Origin: Pseudomonas fluorescens
GTDB taxonomy: Bacteria > Pseudomonadota > Gammaproteobacteria > Pseudomonadales > Pseudomonadaceae
Assembly (NCBI RefSeq): GCF_019212185.1
Contig: NZ_CP078138.1
Coordinates: 3,020,501 to 3,084,500 of the forward strand
DNA: 64,000 nucleotides
Reading direction: 5' to 3'
Below are positions 8,740 through 14,852 of this stretch, piece after piece. The notes below the pieces were generated by a model that was not told the DNA's origin, made no database searches, and worked only from the letters and a program-made list of their open reading frames with translations. Positions within the stretch are counted from its first letter, which is position 1. The number at the start of each line of letters is the position of its first letter. The translations under genes were made by a program, and so were the position numbers.

Positions 8740-9492
8740 ATGAGACCTGTGCTTACCCTGCTGGCCACCTTGATTGCCGGATCCGCCGTGCCGGCCCTGG
8801 CCGATACCTTCAGCGCTGCAGTCGGTCTCGATTATTCGAGCGGTGACTACGGCACCGGCACCACCTCCGAAATCTGGTACGTCCCCGTCATTGCCAAGTT
8901 TGAAACCGGACCGATGACCTATAAGGTCACGGTGCCCTGGCTGCGTATTACCAACCCGGAGGTCGGCCCCAATGGCGATCCTTTGCCGGGCGGTTGCCAT
9001 GACGTGGAAAGCGGCATGGGCGACACGGTCGCCAGTGCGGGCTATGCCTTGCTCGATGGCAGCGATGGCGGGGGCGTATTAGTGGATCTGATTGGCAAGG
9101 TCAAGTTTCCGACGGCAGATGAAGACCAATGCCTGGGCACCGGTGAAACCGACTACAGCGCCCAGATCGACGTCGCCAAAGCCTTTGGCCCGGTCACCGG
9201 TTTCGCCACCCTCGGTTGGAAAAAGTTCGGTGATCCACCCGACACTGACTTTGACGACCCGATTTACACCAGCATCGGCTTCGCCGTCCCCGTTGCCGCC
9301 CGCACCACCGCGGGCGCGTCCTACGATTGGCGGCAGAAAGTCGTTTCCACCGGCTCGCAAATCCAGGAACTCACGCTGTTCGTCACCCACAAGCTCAACC
9401 AGGAATGGAAAATCCAGCTGTATGCGGTCAAGGGTTACTCCGACGCGAGCCCGGACGGCGAGGGCGGGATGGTGCTGTACCACACTTTCTGA
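8740..9492 (+). CDS. Small outer-membrane beta-barrel-like protein
   Basis: About 250 residues with a signal peptide (MRPVLTLLATLIAGSAVPALA). The mature part alternates hydrophobic and polar residues in strands (TSEIWYVPVIAKFETG, MTYKVTVPWLRI, IYTSIGFAVPVAART) and ends in a C-terminal aromatic, YHTF, as expected of outer-membrane barrels. Two cysteines (GGCHDVE, EDQCLGTG) could form a loop disulfide. ATG 8740 is preferred over GTG 8734 because GAGG lies at 8731-8734. It follows the DUF5666 gene on the same strand and may export or anchor it, which is inference. Confidence 0.6.
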   Translation: MRPVLTLLATLIAGSAVPALADTFSAAVGLDYSSGDYGTGTTSEIWYVPVIAKFETGPMTYKVTVPWLRITNPEVGPNGDPLPGGCHDVESGMGDTVASAGYALLDGSDGGGVLVDLIGKVKFPTADEDQCLGTGETDYSAQIDVAKAFGPVTGFATLGWKKFGDPPDTDFDDPIYTSIGFAVPVAARTTAGASYDWRQKVVSTGSQIQELTLFVTHKLNQEWKIQLYAVKGYSDASPDGEGGMVLYHTF

Positions 9493-9525
9493 AGGAGGGG
9501 CTCTGGTCACGCGGCGCGAGTTGGA

Positions 9526-9732
9526 CTACAGCGCGAAACCTGCCATGCCCCCATGCTGGCTGTCCTGACCACCTGCCAGCAGGTGCATGGGCATCGGCTG
9601 CAGTTCGTCGACGGAAGAAATTTCAATATTGCCCACGACATGTGGTTGTCGCTCACCCAGTCCGGTCGACTCTGGTTCCTTTTCCTTGGCCATTCTCGCG
9701 TGGTTCGCTGCGATTTCATGAAGAGTTGACAC
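9526..9732 (-). CDS. Hypothetical protein, 68 residues
   Basis: A GTG start (VSTLHEIAANHARMAKEKEP...) with a GGAG ribosome site seven bases upstream supports a real small gene, opposite to its neighbours. The protein is soluble and ends in a Gln/Met/Gly-rich tail (LLAGGQDSQHGGMAGFAL). No family is recognised. The good start signals and non-random composition are the main evidence. Confidence 0.5.
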   Translation of the reverse strand: MSTLHEIAANHARMAKEKEPESTGLGERQPHVVGNIEISSVDELQPMPMHLLAGGQDSQHGGMAGFAL

Positions 9733-9968
9733 GTTACATCTCCGGTGACTGACCAAGCTTGGCGCTGGTGTCCTTAACATTAGTTGGATTTGCCGTGGCG
9801 CGTCAGAATTTCGTCGTGAGCGCGGGCTGGAGCGAGCCTTTGCAAACGCTGAGCCAGAGAGGAGGGCGCAAGGAGGGTACGACAGGTCAGGCGACGAGTG
9901 GTGAAGAGCGGGCGGCTACACAGTGGTGGAGGCTTAGGACTTCCGATGTCCCGCGCGGTCGTTGGCAG

Positions 9969-10091
9969 TCACGCGATGGGGGGGACGTCCAGTTCGTCAT
10001 CGTCGCTCTTGAGATGCTGGTTCCAACCAAAGAACGACAGGCCAAAAAACAACAGGGGAAGCAGGGCACAACTGATGATCAGCAAGTGCAT
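9969..10091 (-). CDS. Small membrane protein, 40 residues
   Basis: Reading the minus strand from ATG at 10091 gives MHLLIISCALLPLLFFGLSF, then FGWNQHLKSDDDELDVPPIA and a stop. This is one transmembrane helix followed by an acidic tail. A GGAG ribosome site lies seven bases before the ATG. The layout resembles small cytochrome-oxidase-assembly or stress peptides, but I do not recognise the family. The gene stands alone. Confidence 0.6.
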   Translation of the reverse strand: MHLLIISCALLPLLFFGLSFFGWNQHLKSDDDELDVPPIA

Positions 10092-10518
10092 GGTGTCGCT
10101 CCGTATCAGGCCTTGTTTTTATTGTTCTGATATTGCGGGAAACGCGGTAACGGCTTTGATACTAGAGGTGATGGCAATTTGAGGTCAAGGTATATTGCCG
10201 GTATTTAGCTGTCATTTCGGCCAAATCTCACGCCTGGCAGACGCCGCCCGCGCATTTCTCCGAATTGTCGCTGTGCCGCTGCCAGGATCAGCCTTGTACC
10301 GATTGTTGGCGCTCGCCTTCCCGGCGTATGCTGCGTCCGCGCACTGATCAACAGGCGCAGGGATTCAACCATCGAAACAAGGGAATGCCCATGCTCAGGT
10401 ACTTCGATAATTCAGGATTGTTCAAAAACACTTCGTCTCACAGCAACGGCTCACCCGGCAACGCCATCGTCGCCTGGGAGCGGAGAAATCTTGCTCTGAA
10501 CACGAAGGAGTTTTTGCT
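10092..10518. other. Gene-poor gap
   Basis: This 427-bp stretch has no convincing gene. A 53-codon frame from about 10391 has a weak ribosome site but runs into the next gene and looks random. The region must contain the promoters of the 40-residue protein and of the membrane protein at 10519. Confidence 0.4.
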
Positions 10519-10875
10519 ATGTCCAAAGAACTACTCGGAGTTTCTGCTCTAGGCCTGATGGTATTAGGCGAGTTTTGCGCCATTTACAGTGAAGTGGTCA
10601 CTGCCCGCCTGGCGCACACCGCCGGGCAATCCTGGCATGCGTTTGCCTTGCCGGTGGCACTGATGTGTATCGCCGGGCTGTTTTTGCTGGGAGCCTACTG
10701 GCTGGGTTACCGGGCTGTCGGTGATATCTGGACAGTCACCGTGGTGTCAGTGATTTCCCTACTGCTGCTTGAGCCGATCGTGGTCTGGTGTTTGTTCCAG
10801 GAGGCGCCGGGCCGGGGCGCACTGATTGGTTTTTGTCTGGGTGCGCTGGGCATGTTGTCCACTGTATTGCTGTAA
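10519..10875 (+). CDS. Four-helix inner-membrane protein, hypothetical
   Basis: 118 residues with four hydrophobic segments (GVSALGLMVLGEFCAIY; FALPVALMCIAGLFLLGAYW; TVTVVSVISLLLLEPIVVWCLF; LIGFCLGALGMLSTVLL). The overall look is that of a small multidrug-resistance/EmrE-like half transporter, but diagnostic residues for a pump are not clear. AAGGAG lies nine bases before the ATG. The function is not assigned. Confidence 0.75.
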   Translation: MSKELLGVSALGLMVLGEFCAIYSEVVTARLAHTAGQSWHAFALPVALMCIAGLFLLGAYWLGYRAVGDIWTVTVVSVISLLLLEPIVVWCLFQEAPGRGALIGFCLGALGMLSTVLL

Positions 10876-10880
10876 CCCAC

Positions 10881-10915
10881 GATGCCGGCCCGGTTCATTG
10901 GACCGAGCCGGCATC
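10881..10915. terminator. Hairpin between convergent genes
   Basis: GATGCCGGC and GCCGGCATC form a perfect 9-bp stem between the membrane protein and the convergent hemerythrin gene. No T-run follows on either strand, so termination is uncertain. Confidence 0.45.
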
Positions 10916-10926
10916 ATCGCCGTTTA

Positions 10927-11385
10927 TCAGGCGGCTTGCTTCTTGTGCTGCGCCTTCATGGCTTCCATCTGTGCCCCCAATTCTTCCAGTGCCGCTTTGC
11001 CCAGGAGCTTTTTCGCCTGAGGAAACATTTCGGTTTCTTCCTCCTCGATGTGATGTTCCAGCAACTCTTTCACCACCTTGGCGCGTCCGGCGAACTCCGG
11101 AGTGGTCGGATCGGTCATTTTGAGGTCAGGCAGCACCAGGGAATCTACGGTGCGGTGTTCTTCCTTGGCTTCGTAGTACATTTCGTCCTGCTCCTTACCC
11201 CCGGCTGCTTTGAAAGCCGGATAAAGGATTTCTTCCTCCAACCGGGTGTGGAGGGAGATTTCCATTTCCAGTTTGGCTACCAGTTCAGTGCGTTTTTTCA
11301 CAGCGCGATCGGTCGATTCGCTGAGTTGAGTGAGCAGGGCTTTCACCCGTTCATGGTCGGCTTTCAACAGGTCAATGGCATTCAT
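10927..11385 (-). CDS. Hemerythrin HHE domain protein
   Basis: 152 residues from ATG 11385, which has GGAGGTG upstream. Regularly spaced His/Glu helices (LLKADHERVKALL, ISLHTRLEEEILYPAF, YEAKEEHRTVDSLV, LLEHHIEEEETEMFPQAKK) form the diiron four-helix bundle of bacterial hemerythrin-like proteins. Such proteins bind or sense O2/NO or scavenge iron and oxidants in the cytosol. The C-terminus is Lys-rich (AQHKKQAA). The gene is monocistronic. Confidence 0.9.
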   Translation of the reverse strand: MNAIDLLKADHERVKALLTQLSESTDRAVKKRTELVAKLEMEISLHTRLEEEILYPAFKAAGGKEQDEMYYEAKEEHRTVDSLVLPDLKMTDPTTPEFAGRAKVVKELLEHHIEEEETEMFPQAKKLLGKAALEELGAQMEAMKAQHKKQAA

Positions 11386-11675
11386 GCAAGACACCTCCAG
11401 GGACACGGTGGGGCAGGCGCGGATCGGGCTTTGCCAATCGCGATAAACACCCGGGTGATATTGCAGGGCTTGTGCCAAGTTAAGTCTGCATAAAACGCTC
11501 GACAATACAGTGGCTTAGCAGTGCTTAAAGGTGCGCCTGCCGTGCAGCTTGCACGAATCAGCGGGGAATCACTTGCAAATGACCTGATTGATTCGTTGAT
11601 GCCGTCGAGCGGCAGCGCTGCGGACACATAACGAAATGATTTACACTTCCAGTCTTTATCGGAGGGCAGTGTGTC

Positions 11676-12737
11676 GTGGATGGTTTTGCGCTTCTCGCTG
11701 ACTTCCTGCAACGCTGGGTTGTGGCCCCGGTCAGTCAGCAATTTTTCAGCCTGTTCGACCTGAATGGCCGCTTTGGTCTGTTTTTTCTATTGGTCTCGTA
11801 CACCATTGCCTACAGCCTGTTTCGCTACCGAAAGGCTCGCGGCCTGACGGATGCGCCGAGCTTCTGGCAGTTCATCGGCGGTGCGCAAGTTCATTTGCAT
11901 CGTTCGGCCTTGCTGGATTTGCGCTATTACTTTGTGCGCGGCATTCTCAAGGTCGCGCTGGTACTGCCGATTGTCGGCCTGGTTGATCCCTATATTCTGC
12001 GCTCTGGCGATTATGGCGCGTTTTTCACCGGCCTCTGGGGGGCGCGGGTGGAGATGGGGCAGCACCTGGGCCTGTCCCTGTTGTTCGGTCTGGGCGTGTT
12101 CCTGATTCAGGACTTCACCGACTACTGGCTGCACCGCGCCTTTCATAGCCGCTGGCTCTGGGCCTTCCACAAGGTTCATCACTCGGCGCCGGTGTTGACG
12201 CCCGCCACGGCGAGCCGCGTGCACTTCCTGGAAAAAGTCGCGGAAAAGCTGACCAATACCCTGTGCCTGAGTGCCTATGCGGGGATCTTCTGGTACGCCT
12301 GTGGCGGCGAAGTGAGTCGCTACACCCTGTTTGGCGTGACGTATATCGTGCTGATCCTCAATAGCCTGGCTGCCAATTTGCGGCACAGTCATGTCTGGCT
12401 GTCTTTCGGGCCGCTCATCGAACATTTGCTCAACAGTCCGGCTCAGCACCAGATCCACCACAGTGACGCCCCACGGCATTTCAATAAGAACTTCGGCACC
12501 AATCTGTCATTGTGGGATTGGCTGTTCGGCACGCTCTACGTCACCCGCACGACCCCCGAGAGCATCCGCTTCGGCACCGGAGCTACCAGCGATCAGCAGC
12601 GTTACCTGAGCCTCTACAGTCTGATCGTCCTGCCTTTTATCGACACGGCACGCAAAATTCGGCGGCATAAGCGTCGGCGAGCGCTTGCGTCGAGTGTTGG
12701 AAAAACGCCCTCAGTGGCGGCCGCTCGGTCGTTGTAA
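11676..12737 (+). CDS. Sterol desaturase / fatty acid hydroxylase family protein
   Basis: 353-residue integral membrane protein starting at GTG 11676 with GGAGG upstream. It contains the eight-histidine diiron pattern: HRAFH (HxxxH), HKVHH (HxxHH) and HQIHHSD (HxxHH) between several transmembrane helices. Family members hydroxylate or desaturate lipids or small hydrophobic substrates in the inner membrane using O2. The C-terminus is strongly basic (RKIRRHKRRR). The substrate cannot be deduced. Confidence 0.88.
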   Translation: MDGFALLADFLQRWVVAPVSQQFFSLFDLNGRFGLFFLLVSYTIAYSLFRYRKARGLTDAPSFWQFIGGAQVHLHRSALLDLRYYFVRGILKVALVLPIVGLVDPYILRSGDYGAFFTGLWGARVEMGQHLGLSLLFGLGVFLIQDFTDYWLHRAFHSRWLWAFHKVHHSAPVLTPATASRVHFLEKVAEKLTNTLCLSAYAGIFWYACGGEVSRYTLFGVTYIVLILNSLAANLRHSHVWLSFGPLIEHLLNSPAQHQIHHSDAPRHFNKNFGTNLSLWDWLFGTLYVTRTTPESIRFGTGATSDQQRYLSLYSLIVLPFIDTARKIRRHKRRRALASSVGKTPSVAAARSL

Positions 12738-12882
12738 TTCTGAACTTCGAACAACTTCCTGATGGTTTGCGAAGTCCCCGGCACTCTACTTCCGAATAAC
12801 TACGAAAGTGAACGGATAGTCATCCACCGCTAAGCGGAGTTACTGTAGTTCATGTGCGCGGGGTGAATCAGGGAGAGAGGAG

Positions 12883-13188
12883 ATGCCAATAAGATCCAAT
12901 GTGTATCACGTGTTCATGGAGCACTACCCGGATGCGCAATTTGTCACGGTTTACCACGAAAACGGCCGTGTTTCGCAGATTGCTTCCGGTAAGTGTCAGG
13001 GACGGGTCGAGTTGGTATTCGTCGGGACTTACGAGGCCAATGGCGCTCAGGTGATTGAAAGTTGCATCAGTGAAGACAGTTGCGGACTGCCGGAGATTCT
13101 CTGTAGCGAGGGGCCGATGCACTATTACCAGATGGGCGCTGAACTGGCGATGGACCATGCCAAAAGTCCGATTTGCAGTAAGCCTTGA
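12883..13188 (+). CDS. Hypothetical protein, 101 residues
   Basis: Begins MPIRSNVYHVFMEHYPDAQF after a strong GAGGAG ribosome site. The sequence is a mixed alpha/beta soluble protein with five cysteines and no signal peptide. I recognise no family. The strong start and coding-like composition make it a real gene. It stands alone, before a non-coding stretch that holds a candidate small RNA. Confidence 0.7.
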   Translation: MPIRSNVYHVFMEHYPDAQFVTVYHENGRVSQIASGKCQGRVELVFVGTYEANGAQVIESCISEDSCGLPEILCSEGPMHYYQMGAELAMDHAKSPICSKP

Positions 13189-13421
13189 GAGATGTGCGAT
13201 GACCGTTGTCAGTGAGTTTTTTTGACGTTAATGGAGTTGATGAAAGAGCCTGCGTGAAGGCTGCTCACTTTTTTCAAACGCCGGGATAGCTCCCTCCCTC
13301 GGGATACCTGCTGAATTACCGCCTGTCTGATTTACCCACTCCGAAACCCTTTCCACGTAAAAAACGTGTGGTTATTGAAGGACTTAGCCAAAAAAAATGT
13401 AACTTTCTTCATGTAAATATC

Positions 13422-13450
13422 TTGTTACAAGTGTTTTGGTCGGGTATTAT
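13422..13450 (+). promoter_or_regulatory. Sigma-70 promoter candidate
   Basis: TTGTTA (13422-13427) and TATTAT (13445-13450) are separated by exactly 17 bp, a good -35/-10 pair. Transcription would begin near 13457. Confidence 0.55.
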
Positions 13451-13456
13451 TCGTCC

Positions 13457-13524
13457 CGCGTTCACCACCACGGTTTATGCATTTTTAAGCCCCAAGTTTC
13501 CATCAGCTACTTGGGCTTTTTTTT
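13457..13524 (+). ncRNA. Candidate small RNA, about 68 nt
   Basis: A good promoter (13422-13450) is followed after about 70 nt by a strong intrinsic terminator, with no open frame between and no gene ending before the terminator. This is the layout of a short standalone transcript. It could also be an attenuated leader for the 13617 gene. I do not recognise it as a named RNA. Confidence 0.4.
13488..13524 (+). terminator. Rho-independent terminator
   Basis: AGCCCCAAGT pairs with ACTTGGGCT (one bulge) and is followed by eight T (13517-13524). Confidence 0.8.
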
Positions 13525-13616
13525 GCCTGAAATTTGACCTTCCCCCCTTCGTTTTGCCTTTTCCTGGCGCGGGCTGCCGCTAGAATGGCCTGCTTTGGAC
13601 GCTGGAGTGCCCGCTG

Positions 13617-13841
13617 ATGCGCAGAGAAATCGGTTACTGGAATCGCGAAGGGCGTGAGCTGTTCTATTACCTGGAGTTCCTGCCGCAGACGGCGGAGTTT
13701 TTCATCACCTGCGAACACCTGCCCAAGGACGGCGAGAAAAGTGTCAGGTCGGTGCCGCTGAGTGAGGCGCGGGGCGAGCGCTATTACGAAGATGCGCTGC
13801 TGATCATCAAGGAAGAGTTGTTCAGGGATTACCGCATCTGA
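13617..13841 (+). CDS. Hypothetical protein, 74 residues
   Basis: Starts MRREIGYWNREGRELFYYLE and ends IKEELFRDYRI. Small, soluble, rich in aromatic and charged residues; no family recognised. It is convergent with the truncated carbonic anhydrase and is preceded at about 90 bp by a strong terminator, so it needs its own promoter. Confidence 0.6.
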   Translation: MRREIGYWNREGRELFYYLEFLPQTAEFFITCEHLPKDGEKSVRSVPLSEARGERYYEDALLIIKEELFRDYRI

Positions 13842-13881
13842 AACCCCTGACCGCAACGAGCGCAGCGGCCAGAGGCGGGGC

Positions 13882-14355
13882 TCAGGCGATCAGGTCTACC
13901 TTGCCGGTCGCCAGGCGGTAGATCCCGCCGACGATTTTCAACTTGCCAACGCTGATGGCCTGGGACAGCACCGGGGACGCGCTCTTGAGGGTTTGCACCG
14001 AGTCCTTGACGTTCTGCACGGTGGCATTGAGCAGCAGGTCGCCGGGTTGCTTGAGGACTTTCTCGACCACCGGCTTCAAGGTCAGCGTCAATTTCTGTAT
14101 CTGCCCTGGATAGACTGTGTTGTCCTGGGTGGTCTTGATCGCTGCGGCAAACGCGCCGCAACTTTCGTGGCCCAGCACCACGATCACCGGCGCCCCCAGC
14201 GCCAGCACTGCGTACTCCAGGCTGGCGGTGCCTTCGTCGGTGACGAAGTTGCCGGCGACGCGCACCGCAAACAGATCACCCCGGGCCGTGTCGAACGCGT
14301 ACTCGGGGGCGATGCGCGAATCCGCGCAACTCAAAACCGGGGACGGCTCAGCCAA
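13882..14355 (-). pseudogene. Beta-carbonic anhydrase, N-terminally truncated
   Basis: The 157-residue frame keeps the zinc site of beta-carbonic anhydrase (C10 and D12 in SCADSRIAPEYAF; H63 and C66 in VLGHESCGAF), which catalyses CO2 hydration. The family usually has 60-90 more residues before CADSR. Here the frame opens only a few codons upstream, with a TAG beyond and no ATG; the best start is TTG (14355) without a ribosome site. The next gene starts 61 bp away, so the missing part cannot be nearby. It appears to be a 5'-deleted remnant next to a hairpin at 14372-14396. Confidence 0.65.
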
Positions 14356-14371
14356 GTCTAGATGGTTTAGG

Positions 14372-14396
14372 AGGTGCTACAGTTTTTGCAGCACCT
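14372..14396. repeat. Inverted repeat at carbonic anhydrase truncation point
   Basis: AGGTGCT and AGCACCT are perfect 7-bp arms around an 11-bp loop, between the broken 5' end of the carbonic anhydrase and the 14417 gene. Confidence 0.6.
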
Positions 14397-14416
14397 ACGA
14401 ACCGGAGGCCATAGTC

Positions 14417-14650
14417 ATGCTACTCAATAAACCGGAACAGGAACTGCGACGCGATCTGCAGGCGATAGCCTCGGATCTGCGCTGGTCGGCCGTGGACATG
14501 AAAGCCATCGCCCAGCGCCTCGATCAGGCGGGCAATCCGGCTGACGCACAGATGCTTTTGCGCATGTGCGAGGTTTTCGAGAAGACCGAGATGCGGCTCG
14601 CCAGCTACGCCAATGAAGTCAAGGCCCACAAGATCAACCTCACGGTTTGA
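14417..14650 (+). CDS. Hypothetical helical protein, 77 residues
   Basis: ATG 14417 has CGGAGG eight bases upstream. The protein (MLLNKPEQELRRDLQAIASD...) is almost wholly helical and charged, without signal peptide. A small conserved cytosolic protein of unknown role is the most that can be said. Confidence 0.65.
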   Translation: MLLNKPEQELRRDLQAIASDLRWSAVDMKAIAQRLDQAGNPADAQMLLRMCEVFEKTEMRLASYANEVKAHKINLTV

Positions 14651-14654
14651 GCCG

Positions 14655-14679
14655 AAGCACGGCCGCAAAGCCCGTGCTT
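14655..14679 (+). terminator. Hairpin after the 14417 gene
   Basis: AAGCACGG and CCGTGCTT form an 8-bp stem directly after the stop codon. It has no T-run. Confidence 0.4.
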
Positions 14680-14718
14680 GAACGTACAAGAGGTTTGCCG
14701 AGGCCCGACAATTTCTAT

Positions 14719-14742
14719 AAAGTTAACTACTAGGTCAACTTT
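14719..14742. promoter_or_regulatory. Operator candidate of Mo hydroxylase operon
   Basis: AAAGTTAAC-TACTAG-GTCAACTTT is a near-perfect palindrome (one mismatch in 9-bp arms), about 110 bp before the operon's first ATG. The regulator gene is not in the window. Confidence 0.45.
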
Positions 14743-14818
14743 TTAGGCTTGTCGGCCCTTCGCATCGCCAGGAAGGGTTTCTGAATGACCTGAGATTTCC
14801 CCGAATACCATAACGACA

Positions 14819-14841
14819 TGGACGGATTTCATAACCGTCCA
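14819..14841 (+). promoter_or_regulatory. Leader hairpin touching a ribosome-binding site
   Basis: TGGACGG-N9-CCGTCCA is a perfect 7-bp inverted repeat whose last base is the first base of the AGAGGA ribosome site of the 14853 gene. It could be an operator or an RNA hairpin that tunes translation. Confidence 0.4.
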
Positions 14842-14852
14842 GAGGATGATCC

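Noticed and set aside
9759..10130. 123-codon open frame on the plus strand
   Set aside because: No ribosome site, random composition, and antisense to the better-supported 40-residue membrane protein.
10265..10552. 95-codon frame before the membrane protein
   Set aside because: Overlaps the start of the well-supported 10519 gene and has random composition. The inner ATG at 10391 has only a weak ribosome site.
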